Below, one piece after another: positions 1-8,139 of a DNA stretch of 64,000 bases. The notes beneath the pieces were generated by a model. It was not told the origin of the DNA. It saw only the letters and a program-made list of their open reading frames with translations, and did not search any database. Both the position numbers and the translations under genes were made by a program. Source of the stretch: an uncultured Marinifilum sp. (lineage in GTDB: Bacteria > Bacteroidota > Bacteroidia > Bacteroidales > Marinifilaceae); contig NZ_OY781918.1 of assembly GCF_963677195.1 (NCBI RefSeq), forward strand, positions 1 through 64,000. The letters run 5' to 3'. Position 1 is the first letter of the stretch; each line of letters opens with the position of its first letter.

Positions 1-47
1 AAAATAATTGCAGAAATCTACTTTTAAGATAATATCAAAAAAACAAA

Positions 48-1091
48 ATGGGTAAAGAAATCCTTTTAGGAAAAACACTAGATGAGTTAATCGAACTTGT
101 AAAAGAGTTAGGACTTCCAAAATTTACAGCCAAACAAATTTCAGATTGGTTGTACAAAAAAGATATTAACGAGATTGATGAGATGACCAATCTTTCTCTT
201 AAAGCGAGAACGGCTTTAAAAGAAAAATTTGAATTGGGAACAACGGAATCAACCAAAGTAGAAGCTTCGGTTGATGGCACAAAAAAATACCTTTACCCTA
301 CAAATCATCCCAATAAATTTATCGAAACCGCCTTTATTCCCGATAGAGACAGAAACACATTATGCGTTTCTTCGCAAGTTGGCTGTAAAATGGGCTGTTT
401 GTTTTGTATGACAGGAAAGCAGGGCTTTCAAGGTCAATTATCGAGCGGCGAAATTATAAATCAGATAAGAAGTTTACCTGAGCGAGAAAGCCTGACAAAC
501 ATTGTTTACATGGGAATGGGTGAACCTCTTGACAATGTTCCGGAGGTAATGAAATCCTTAGAAATACTTACTTCCGATTACGGAATGGCAATGAGCCCCA
601 GAAGAATTACGGTTTCTACAATTGGTATTATTCCTGGTATGCTTGAGTTTCTGGAAAACAGTGAATGCCATTTAGCAATTAGTTTACACACTCCTTTTGA
701 TGAAGAAAGAAAAAAATTAATGCCTATACAAAATGTATATCCCATTAAGGATGTTTTAAAAATTGTAAAGGATTTTGATTTTGGCCGTCAGCGTAGGGTT
801 TCTTTTGAATACATCATGTTTAAAGGAATAAATGACACAGCCAATCATGTTAAAGAATTGTGTAGAATTCTTGATGGCATAAAATGCAGAATTAACTTAA
901 TACGCTTTCATCCAATTCCCGACACTCCTCTTGATGGATCTGATGAACAAACCATAGAATTCTTTAAAGATCAATTAAACAAAAAAGGCATAACCACTAC
1001 TGTTCGAAGATCGCGTGGTTTAGATATTTTTGCCGCCTGCGGATTACTATCAACAAAAGAGTTGGTAAAAAGGCAAAATGAAGATTTTTAA
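48..1091 (+). CDS. rlmN: 23S rRNA (adenine2503-C2)/tRNA A37 methyltransferase RlmN
   Basis: This radical-SAM enzyme methylates C2 of A2503 in 23S rRNA, and in some bacteria A37 of tRNAs, in the cytoplasm. The CxxxCxxC cluster motif (C113, C117, C120, context VGCKMGCLFC) binds the 4Fe-4S cluster. A second conserved cysteine in FAACG near residue 333 fits the methyl-carrying cysteine of the family. The length of 347 aa is normal and the ATG start is preceded by an A-rich leader. The upstream boundary is cut by the window edge, so an operon partner to the left cannot be excluded. A bidirectional hairpin terminator follows the stop. The family call is secure. Confidence 0.97.
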   Translation: MGKEILLGKTLDELIELVKELGLPKFTAKQISDWLYKKDINEIDEMTNLSLKARTALKEKFELGTTESTKVEASVDGTKKYLYPTNHPNKFIETAFIPDRDRNTLCVSSQVGCKMGCLFCMTGKQGFQGQLSSGEIINQIRSLPERESLTNIVYMGMGEPLDNVPEVMKSLEILTSDYGMAMSPRRITVSTIGIIPGMLEFLENSECHLAISLHTPFDEERKKLMPIQNVYPIKDVLKIVKDFDFGRQRRVSFEYIMFKGINDTANHVKELCRILDGIKCRINLIRFHPIPDTPLDGSDEQTIEFFKDQLNKKGITTTVRRSRGLDIFAACGLLSTKELVKRQNEDF

Positions 1092-1093
1092 AT

Positions 1094-1128
1094 GAAAAAA
1101 TCCTGCTGAAAGGCAGGATTTTTTTTAT
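1094..1128. terminator. Bidirectional terminator between rlmN and the LacI gene
   Basis: An A-run, then the stem AATCCTGC / GCAGGATT and a T-run lie between two convergent genes. The structure can act on both strands. Confidence 0.85.
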
Positions 1129-1146
1129 ATAATTTTATAAATAAAT

Positions 1147-2166
1147 TTACTTATCGCTCGAAGTCCTTACAATTAAGTCGGCATGGACCACAACCTCTTT
1201 AACTTCTTTAGCCTCAGGAGTTTTTTCCATTTGACCAAACAATAATTTAGCAGCTTCGCGACCTACAGCTTTAGGATTTTGATCCATTGTAGAAACCGAT
1301 GGCTCCATATATCTTGATCGTCGTGAATTTGAAAAACCTACAACGGCAACTTCTTCGGGAATTTTTAATCCTAACTCTTTTGCTGCTGCAATAGCTCCAA
1401 TTGCCATATCATCGTTAATTGCAAAAACTGCATCCGGACGATTTGTTCTGGCAAATAAATCAAGACATAATTTCTTAGCATCTTCAACAGTAAAGTCACA
1501 ACGTGAAATTAAAGTTTCATCAAGATTAATATTATTATCAGCTAAAGCTTTTTTATATCCTCGTAATCTGTTTCTACCAAAAAGCATGTATTCCGGACCT
1601 GTTAAAAAAGCAATTCTTTTGGCTCCTCCATTAATCAAATGGCTCACTGCTGTATGAGCAGCTGCAGCATCATCAGCTACCACTTTCGAAACATTCAATT
1701 CTTTAGATGTTCTATCGAAAAGAACCATAGGAACTCCTAAATCGTGAATTTTATGAATATGATCGTAAGTATTGGTGGCACGAGAAAGAGATAAAATAAT
1801 ACCGTCCATTCTCATATTTAAGAAACCATTTACATTCTTTTCTTCTTTTTCCTTTTTTTCATTAGAAGAACTTACAAAAACCTGATATCCGAACTCATCG
1901 GCTACTTGTTCGATTCCTTTCACAACCGAAGCATAAAAAGAACTTACAATTTGTGGAACAACAACTCCAATAGTATTCGATTTTTGAGTTTTTAATGCAA
2001 CCGCCAAAGGATTAGGCTGATATTTTAATTCTTTTGCTAATTTTTGAACAGCTTCTCTGGTTTGCAAACTAATTTCGGGATTATTTTTTAATGCTCGAGA
2101 AACAGTTGACACAGAAATATTTAATTTTTCTGCGATATCTTTAATGGTAACAGGTCGGTTTGCCAT
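1147..2166 (-). CDS. LacI-family transcriptional regulator
   Basis: The N-terminus has the typical LacI helix-turn-helix (TIKDIAEKLNISVSTVSRAL, residues about 7-26) and hinge (PNPLAVALKT). A periplasmic-binding-protein-like sensor domain follows (GVVVPQIVSSFYASVVKGI, then FDRTSKELNVSKVVADD and AVFAINDDMAIGA). The length of 339 aa is normal. LacI regulators usually control sugar uptake or breakdown genes, but no carbohydrate operon adjoins this gene, so its effector and targets are unknown. It may regulate itself, because an inverted repeat lies in its leader. The start ATG is clear. Confidence 0.93.
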   Translation of the reverse strand: MANRPVTIKDIAEKLNISVSTVSRALKNNPEISLQTREAVQKLAKELKYQPNPLAVALKTQKSNTIGVVVPQIVSSFYASVVKGIEQVADEFGYQVFVSSSNEKKEKEEKNVNGFLNMRMDGIILSLSRATNTYDHIHKIHDLGVPMVLFDRTSKELNVSKVVADDAAAAHTAVSHLINGGAKRIAFLTGPEYMLFGRNRLRGYKKALADNNINLDETLISRCDFTVEDAKKLCLDLFARTNRPDAVFAINDDMAIGAIAAAKELGLKIPEEVAVVGFSNSRRSRYMEPSVSTMDQNPKAVGREAAKLLFGQMEKTPEAKEVKEVVVHADLIVRTSSDK

Positions 2167-2200
2167 GGTAGTATTTTTAATGCTTACTTTCTATAAATAA

Positions 2201-2254
2201 AAAAACTGACCTTAATATAATAACTTTTATCAGTTTTTACAATATTCAAAGATA
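2201..2254 (-). promoter_or_regulatory. LacI promoter -7 element and inverted-repeat leader
   Basis: On the minus strand TATCTTTG (2254-2247) matches the Bacteroidetes -7 consensus TAnnTTTG; I find no matching -33 TTTG. Just downstream, AAAAACTGA (2201-2209) and TCAGTTTTT (2230-2238) form an exact 9-bp inverted repeat with a 20-nt spacer. On the minus strand a T-run follows it. It could be an operator for autoregulation or a weak attenuator. Confidence 0.4.
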
Positions 2255-2411
2255 ATATAAATTAAAGATCTCTTTGCGTGTAAAACTCACTTTTTCCTTA
2301 GAATGTCCCATATTTTACAGCAAGCACAAAAGCTTAACTAAAAGATAAGGATCTGTTAAAATACTTTAATTTAAAAACACTATACAATATGAGTATTAAT
2401 TTACGTTTCCA

Positions 2412-2471
2412 GGTTTTTAGTTCTAAAAAAATAATTATACAAGCTAAAAACCATACAAACTACTACTTTTG
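2412..2471 (+). promoter_or_regulatory. Promoter and candidate operator of the XRE-S24 regulator
   Basis: TACTTTTG (2464-2471) is an exact TAnnTTTG -7 element. Upstream lies an exact 9-bp inverted repeat, GGTTTTTAG (2412-2420) and CTAAAAACC (2444-2452), where an operator would be expected. No clear -33 element is seen. The rest of the divergent intergenic stretch 2255-2411 shows nothing I recognise. Confidence 0.4.
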
Positions 2472-2509
2472 TTTTCTCAATAAAATAAAACAACAATTAT
2501 AATTCAAGC

Positions 2510-3217
2510 ATGAAAAATCTAAATAAAAACTTAAAACATTTACGCATTCGAAAAAGATTATCACAGGCAAGACTTTCTGCCCGAATAGGAATTGGAGCAT
2601 CATCAATTAGTGCATACGAACACAAGAGAAGCACCCCAAAAGTATCAACTTTATTAAAATACTCGGAATATTTCAATCGCAAATTAGACGAATTGGTGAA
2701 AGAAGATATTGAAACATCAGATCGCGAGCAAAAACAAGACACCAAAGGAGCAAGCTTAAGGGTATTGCCAATTTTAGTTGACGATAAAAATGATGAAATG
2801 ATAAGTTTGGTTCCTGCTAAAGCCGCTGCGGGATATTTAAACGGATACTCCGATGCTGAATTTATAAGCGAGCTGCCCAATTTTCGTATGCCATTTTCCG
2901 AATTATCGGAAAATAAAACCTATAGAGCTTTCCAAATTGAAGGTGAAAGTATGCTTCCTGTTGCTGCCGGTTCATACATTATTTGCGAATACTTGCAGGA
3001 TTGGGAATTAATTAAAAACGACACCTGCCACATTGTTGTTACAAACGAAGACGGAATTGTATATAAAAGAGTACAGAAAGATTTCGAAAATAATCAGTTG
3101 CTATTAATTTCGGATAATAAAGAATATTTATCCTTCGAGGTAAGTCTTAATCAGGTACAAGAAGTATGGAAAGCCTTAGGATTTATAAGTTTTCAACTTC
3201 CAGAAAGCAACAAATAA
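2510..3217 (+). CDS. XRE-family regulator with S24 (LexA/CI-like) peptidase domain
   Basis: The N-terminal helix-turn-helix (LRIRKRLSQARLSARIGIGASSISAYE, in part) belongs to the XRE/Cro family. The C-terminal half is a LexA/CI-type S24 domain: the catalytic serine lies in EGESMLP and the lysine in VYKRV. An Ala-Gly pair in KAAAGYLNGY sits where LexA-like proteins cleave themselves. It may therefore be a stress-responsive repressor inactivated by autoproteolysis. That is known of the family, but this copy is untested. It stands alone and no prophage genes surround it. An inverted repeat upstream is a candidate operator. The length is 235 aa. Confidence 0.88.
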   Translation: MKNLNKNLKHLRIRKRLSQARLSARIGIGASSISAYEHKRSTPKVSTLLKYSEYFNRKLDELVKEDIETSDREQKQDTKGASLRVLPILVDDKNDEMISLVPAKAAAGYLNGYSDAEFISELPNFRMPFSELSENKTYRAFQIEGESMLPVAAGSYIICEYLQDWELIKNDTCHIVVTNEDGIVYKRVQKDFENNQLLLISDNKEYLSFEVSLNQVQEVWKALGFISFQLPESNK

Positions 3218-3302
3218 AATAAGTGTAAATTATTATTTAATACTACATTTTTAGAGGCGATAGTAATATTTTTTTAATTGCTTTTATTTATTCTAAATAA
3301 AA

Positions 3303-4256
3303 ATTAAACAAATCAGCCCGTTTAACATTTCGAACAATTATAAAGGCATATTATTTGCCATTCTCACGGCTTTTCTTTGGGGCTTTCTGCCTATTTTCCT
3401 GAAGGTAGCACTTAAGAGTGTCGATCCTGTAAGTATTGTATGGTTTCGATTTAGTTTTTCGTTTTCTGTTCTGTTCTTATATTACTTATTCACCGATAGA
3501 AAACAACTTAATATCATAGTACGCCCTCCATTAATTTTAGTTGTTGCAGCATTAGCATTAGGAATAAACTATATCGGATTTTTGCAGGGACTAAACTATA
3601 CAAGTCCGAGTAATGCACAAATTATTATTCAAAGTGGTCCAATTATGCTTGCTCTTGCAGGAGTTATTTTTTTTAAGGAACGATTAAATTTAAAACAGAT
3701 ACTCGGATTTGGTATAGCTGGCATTGGTTTATTCCTGTTCTATCAAAATCAGTTAAAATTATTTATTCATGATACAAATGCCTTTAATCTGGGATTTTTT
3801 TGGATAAAACTGGGTGCAGTTACCTGGGTATTATATGCTGTTTTACAGAAAAAAATGGTTCAAAAATATCCAGCTCAACTTTTAAATATGGTGTTGTATG
3901 GAATTCCTGCTTTAATTTACACGCCTATGGCCAATTTTTCATCCTTTACAGGATTAGATTTTAAAACGTGGGCAATCTTAATTTTTCTGGGTATAAATAC
4001 TCTGGTAGCCTACGGATCAATTGCTTTAGCATTTAAATACACCGAGGCATACAAGGTTAGCATAATTGTAACCTTAAATCCAATTATTACTCTTTTAAGC
4101 ATGGCAGTTCTAACAAAACTTCAGGTAAACTGGATACAAAGTGAAAACTTAAGTATTTTCTCTTTAGTGGGTGCTATCTTAGTAATTGGAGGCGCTGTTA
4201 CAGCGGTATTTTTCTCTAAAGAAAAGAAAAAAGCTAAACTTAAACGTGCTCTCTAG
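3303..4256 (+). CDS. EamA/DMT-family permease with no canonical start codon
   Basis: This is an integral membrane transporter of the drug/metabolite (EamA, RhaT-like) superfamily with about ten hydrophobic segments and two repeated halves. The substrate is unknown. The first repeat begins at YKGILFAILTAFLWGFLPIF, around 3339. This frame is open back to a TAA at 3294, yet holds no ATG, GTG or TTG before 3582. Starting at 3582 would remove about 93 residues, including three helices. I place the start at an ATT (3303) behind an A-rich leader, giving 317 aa, the family's usual size. The 3' end overlaps the convergent CDF gene by 17 bp. A start-region mutation or sequence error is the alternative. 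Confidence 0.75.
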   Translation: MKQISPFNISNNYKGILFAILTAFLWGFLPIFLKVALKSVDPVSIVWFRFSFSFSVLFLYYLFTDRKQLNIIVRPPLILVVAALALGINYIGFLQGLNYTSPSNAQIIIQSGPIMLALAGVIFFKERLNLKQILGFGIAGIGLFLFYQNQLKLFIHDTNAFNLGFFWIKLGAVTWVLYAVLQKKMVQKYPAQLLNMVLYGIPALIYTPMANFSSFTGLDFKTWAILIFLGINTLVAYGSIALAFKYTEAYKVSIIVTLNPIITLLSMAVLTKLQVNWIQSENLSIFSLVGAILVIGGAVTAVFFSKEKKKAKLKRAL

Positions 4257-5118
4257 GCTCAATATGAATTGTAGAAACAAAGCCAAATTTTTCCTTTATT
4301 TCATCTTCTATTTTTGTTGCTATGTCATGAGCATCTTTTATTGTCATATCATGCGGAAGCTTTATATGAAAAGTTACTTCGGTATAATCGCCGTAATTAT
4401 GAACATGAAAATGATGCGGATTTAATCCATGTGGATATACTCTCTCACATATTTTTTTAAGATCGTCGAGCAGTTCTTGCTCGGGGCTCTCTCCCAGCAA
4501 TGAATGAATGGAATCGCGAATAATTTCATAAGCCGCGTAACCAATCATTAAAGCAACAGCCATTCCCAAAGCACCATCAATCCACCAATAATATTTCCCT
4601 AAAAATATTCCTACTAATATTACCAGAGAAGAAATAGCATCGCTTCTATGATGCCAGGCATCGGCCTTAAGAACCTTCGATTTGGTTTTTCGTGCTCCTC
4701 TGTAAGCAAATTGAGCCAAAAGCTCTTTAAGTACTATCGAAATAATCATAACAACAATGGCAATGCTTCCAAATTGCGAAGTTTCACCATCGCGAAGAGT
4801 ATGATACGATTCAATTATAAAATCGAAAGCCACCAATAAAAGAAGTATTCCAATTACAAATGCACTTATTAAATCGGCTCTACCATGTCCAAAGGGATGG
4901 TCCTCGTCGGCCGGTTTCTTTGATATTTTTGCACCAACCAATACGATAACAGAACTTAAGCTATCGGACAAAGTATGCCATGCATCGGCAATAATTGCAA
5001 TGGAACCTGTTACAACGCCTGCCCAATATTTTAAAATAAAGAGCACTACATTTCCGAGAATGGAAAGCCAACCTTCCACCTCTGCCCAATTCGATTTATC
5101 TAACTTCAGCCTTTTCAA
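4240..5118 (-). CDS. Cation diffusion facilitator (CDF) metal exporter
   Basis: This is a CDF-family inner-membrane metal/proton antiporter, likely for Zn, Fe, Mn or Cd. It has about six helices and both metal-site signatures: DAWHTLSDS (HxxxD) in helix 2 and DAWHHRSD (HxxxD) in helix 5, with DHPFGHGRAD between. A cytoplasmic C-terminal domain (LDDLKKICERVYPHGLNPHHFHVH) follows. At 292 aa it resembles FieF/YiiP. The reading frame begins at a TTG (5118) directly after an in-frame TGA, and there is no internal ATG before the first helix, so TTG is the start. An ATG seven bases upstream is out of frame. The metal cannot be decided from sequence. Confidence 0.92.
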   Translation of the reverse strand: MKRLKLDKSNWAEVEGWLSILGNVVLFILKYWAGVVTGSIAIIADAWHTLSDSLSSVIVLVGAKISKKPADEDHPFGHGRADLISAFVIGILLLLVAFDFIIESYHTLRDGETSQFGSIAIVVMIISIVLKELLAQFAYRGARKTKSKVLKADAWHHRSDAISSLVILVGIFLGKYYWWIDGALGMAVALMIGYAAYEIIRDSIHSLLGESPEQELLDDLKKICERVYPHGLNPHHFHVHNYGDYTEVTFHIKLPHDMTIKDAHDIATKIEDEIKEKFGFVSTIHIEPREHV

Positions 5119-5142
5119 AGCTCATTTCTTTAAGTTATAATC

Positions 5143-6090
5143 CTATGCCAATTTTGCATCAACCCTTATAAGCTTAGATGATGCTAACTTTGTATTTTTC
5201 TTTTTATCGATATAAAAATCGAGACGACCAAGTGCAATTCCTGCCCAGCCTACCTGATTAATTATTACCTCTTTGTTATCAAGATTTAAAATCCGAACAG
5301 GTTTTTCAAGTAATGTGTGCGAATGTCCTCCTAAAATTAGGTCAACACCTCGGGTTTTCTTTGCCAATTCAACATCGCAATCATTACCTGTACGACTTGA
5401 ATGTCCCAAATGCGATAAACACACTACTAAATCACAATTATTTTCCTTTTTAAGGATACGAACCATTTTTTCGGCCACATCAACTGGATCGACATATTGT
5501 ATCGATTCCCTATTATGAGCCTCAACATAACCATCAAGGTCTACACCAACACCAAAAACTCCAATTCGTATATCTCCTTTATCAAAAATTTTATACTCGG
5601 GAATTTTACCTTCTAATTTAGTACCTGAAAAATCGTAATTTGCATTTAATAACGGAAAATTAAGAAATTTTAATTTAGAACTTATTCCTTCTATACCATT
5701 ATCAAACTCATGATTACCAATATTTCCGGCATCATATCCTATTTTCGACATCAGTTTAAATTCTGCTTCACCCTCAAAAAAATTAAAATAAGGAGTTCCT
5801 TGAAAAACATCACCCGAATCGAACAATAGTACATTCTCGTCCTCTCTTCTAATCCTTTTTACCAAAGCATTAATTCTTGCAAAACCGCCTAATCCACCAT
5901 ATTTAGGATCATTATCAGGAAAAGGTTCTATTCTACTATGCATATCATTGGTATGCAAAATAATAATGTGCATTTGCTTTTGAGGAGCTGCCAATAGCTT
6001 ATTCCAAAAAAATCCTGTACTCACAAAAGCTCCTGTTAAACCAAGCTTCTTCAAAAAATCTCGTCTATTCCACATGATAAATCCTTTCAT
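5143..6090 (-). CDS. 5'-nucleotidase/metallophosphatase domain protein with Tat-like signal
   Basis: This is the N-terminal catalytic half of a UshA-like 5'-nucleotidase as a separate protein. Metallophosphoesterase motifs are present in order: HTNDMHSR, DSGDVFQGTP, GNHEFDNG, CLSHLG and GGHSHT. The N-terminus WNRRDFLKKLG followed by a hydrophobic stretch is a Tat-type signal, so it probably folds before export and acts in the periplasm on nucleotides or other phosphate esters. The first ATG overlaps the upstream gene by 26 bp; a second ATG at 6075 (MWNRRDF) is an equally good start. The substrate-binding C domain is encoded by the gene before it. Confidence 0.9.
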   Translation of the reverse strand: MKGFIMWNRRDFLKKLGLTGAFVSTGFFWNKLLAAPQKQMHIIILHTNDMHSRIEPFPDNDPKYGGLGGFARINALVKRIRREDENVLLFDSGDVFQGTPYFNFFEGEAEFKLMSKIGYDAGNIGNHEFDNGIEGISSKLKFLNFPLLNANYDFSGTKLEGKIPEYKIFDKGDIRIGVFGVGVDLDGYVEAHNRESIQYVDPVDVAEKMVRILKKENNCDLVVCLSHLGHSSRTGNDCDVELAKKTRGVDLILGGHSHTLLEKPVRILNLDNKEVIINQVGWAGIALGRLDFYIDKKKNTKLASSKLIRVDAKLA

Positions 6091-6841
6091 CTAATTTTGA
6101 AGAAATATGTTGTCCATTTTCAGTTTTCTCTATCATATATTTTATGATTTCTGACCGTAATTTTCTGTGCAAATGTCGAAAAGTCTCCCTAGTTTCGAAA
6201 GCTTTTATTCCAGCACCTCCATTTGCCAAATAATCAACCGTTAAAATATAATATATTCTTTCCGGATCTACTTCTTGATTATCAACCAGTAAACTCACCA
6301 TCTTTTTATTTTTTATTCCCATTTTTAAATGGCTTACACCTTCTCCACCATATTGCGCCAGCTCATTTAGTAATGCTTTTAAATCCTTCCCTTTCATTCC
6401 AACAATTACCAGCTTATTTTTAAATGGTAACATCTCATATACACGTCCGGTAGTAATTTCTCCTTTTGGCAAAGCGGTTCGTATACCTCCCATATTCATA
6501 ATTGCAATATCAACCTCGTGAGTTAAGTTATTTTCTTTACAATATTTATTTCCAATCTCGTACATTGCGTCGGCTATAAAATTAGAGAGCAAACTCTCCG
6601 GTTTTTTAGCAATCATATCATAATCAGAATAAGCAAGCACTGCATTCATTTCGCCATCTAATTGTACTTTATAAGAATTTATTAAATTTAAAAACGAAGT
6701 ATCAATTTTAGCGCTTTCGTCTAATACCGAATTCACAGAATAATGCGAACCAGAATTATTAATTTTTGAATTACTGCTACAAGAAATAAAAACAGCTAAA
6801 ACAATTGCCAGCCAAAGAGTTTTGAGTAGATTTCTTATCAT
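6065..6841 (-). CDS. 5'-nucleotidase C-terminal domain lipoprotein
   Basis: This is the nucleotide-binding C domain of UshA-like 5'-nucleotidases (MNMGGIRTALPKGEITTGRV, then VVGMKGKDLKALL and ADYLANGG-like VDYLANGGAGIKAF) as its own 258-aa protein. The N-terminus is a lipoprotein signal with lipobox VFISC, so it is membrane anchored on the periplasmic or surface side. It is the first gene of a two-gene operon, with its end overlapping the catalytic subunit. The split of one enzyme into two proteins recurs in Bacteroidetes. Together they would recover nucleosides and phosphate. Confidence 0.9.
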   Translation of the reverse strand: MIRNLLKTLWLAIVLAVFISCSSNSKINNSGSHYSVNSVLDESAKIDTSFLNLINSYKVQLDGEMNAVLAYSDYDMIAKKPESLLSNFIADAMYEIGNKYCKENNLTHEVDIAIMNMGGIRTALPKGEITTGRVYEMLPFKNKLVIVGMKGKDLKALLNELAQYGGEGVSHLKMGIKNKKMVSLLVDNQEVDPERIYYILTVDYLANGGAGIKAFETRETFRHLHRKLRSEIIKYMIEKTENGQHISSKLDERIYHVE

Positions 6842-6967
6842 TTATATAAAAATAAAAATTAGTGTTTTACGAGTGTGTAAAAATATAAATATATCCGCTT
6901 ATCAACATTAAATTACTGATAAGATTTATTTAACGAGTATAGAAATTTTCTATAAATGCGATTTAAC

Positions 6968-8032
6968 TTAAAAATCAATAGTAAGTTGTAATGGTTCCGA
7001 TTCATTTATTCGGTTCGAAACACTTAAGCCAATCAAACGAATACTGGTTTTCAAGTCTTCCTGATTTAGTAAATCATCAGCAATTTGCATTATATCCTCA
7101 TAACCTTTAATCTCTCGCAAAAAAGTTTTACTTCTGGTTTCTTGTTCAAAATTGCTATATTTTAATTTTAATGTAAGAGTACGACCTCTAAACTTACTCT
7201 TTTCTAGTCTTTTACACAAATCTTCGGCCGATTTCTGCAAATCTCTTTTTATTTCTTTAAGTTCCAGCAAATTATTTTCAAAAGTATGCTCTGTTCCTAC
7301 AGATTTACGAATGCGATTCGGATTTACCGGCCGATTATCTACTCCTCTTACAATTTGATAATAATAAGTTCCGTTCTTTCCAAAAAGTCGATTTAAATCG
7401 CTAAGCCTTCTTTCTTTTAAGTCTTTGCCCTTAAAAATACCCAACTGATGCATTTTATTGGCAGTAACTTTGCCTACACCAAAAAATTTATCCACATTTA
7501 ATTCGGCAATAAAGTCTTCTACATCCTTTGGTGGAATAACAAATATTCCATCGGGTTTACGATAATCTGAAGCAATTTTTGCCAAAAATTTATTTACTGA
7601 TATTCCTGCCGATGCAGTTAATCCGGTTACTTCTTTAATGCGTTTCTTAATTTCTTGAGCAATTAATGTTGCAGATACAAGATCCTTTTTATTACGGGTT
7701 ACATCTAAAAATGCCTCATCAATAGAAAGAGGTTCTACCAAATCAGTAAATTCATGAAATATATTCATAATCTGATTTGAAACTTCCTTGTATCTCTCGT
7801 GTCGTACTTTCACAAATATTAAATGAGGACATCTTTTCTTTGCAATTTTAGATGCCATAGCAGAGTGAACACCAAACTTTCTGGCTTCGTAACTTGCTGC
7901 AGCAACAACACCACGGTTTCCATCCCCACCTACTGCAATAGGTTTACCTTTTAGTTGCGGATTATCCTTCTGCTCTACCGAGGCAAAAAAAGCATCCATA
8001 TCAATATGTATTATCTTGCGTATTTCGTCCAT
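6968..8032 (-). CDS. dinB: DNA polymerase IV (Y-family)
   Basis: This is an error-prone translesion polymerase. Family motifs are visible: IIHIDMDAFFASVEQ with the first metal-binding aspartate, SIDEAFLDVT with the catalytic D-E pair, and the helix-hairpin-helix FFGVGKVTANKM, followed by a little-finger domain. I start it at ATG 8032 (MDEIRKIIHIDMD), which gives 354 aa, the usual size. An ATG at 8110 would add 26 residues (rich in Cys and Ile) not typical of the family. It ends at ITIDF-like LQLTIDF, resembling a beta-clamp-binding tail. It stands alone, and I see no LexA box. Confidence 0.95.
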   Translation of the reverse strand: MDEIRKIIHIDMDAFFASVEQKDNPQLKGKPIAVGGDGNRGVVAAASYEARKFGVHSAMASKIAKKRCPHLIFVKVRHERYKEVSNQIMNIFHEFTDLVEPLSIDEAFLDVTRNKKDLVSATLIAQEIKKRIKEVTGLTASAGISVNKFLAKIASDYRKPDGIFVIPPKDVEDFIAELNVDKFFGVGKVTANKMHQLGIFKGKDLKERRLSDLNRLFGKNGTYYYQIVRGVDNRPVNPNRIRKSVGTEHTFENNLLELKEIKRDLQKSAEDLCKRLEKSKFRGRTLTLKLKYSNFEQETRSKTFLREIKGYEDIMQIADDLLNQEDLKTSIRLIGLSVSNRINESEPLQLTIDF

Positions 8033-8139
8033 TTTACAAGCGCAAATATTTATAATATTCGGCAGGCATTCAAAAAATACTCCTTCTATTTTCGTAATTT
8101 TACGCTCCATTTAATCTCAATTATATATTTAATGATTAA

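Noticed and set aside
8033..8110. Longer start for dinB at 8110
   Set aside because: The extra 26 residues do not belong to the Pol IV family, and the ATG at 8032 matches the usual N-terminus.
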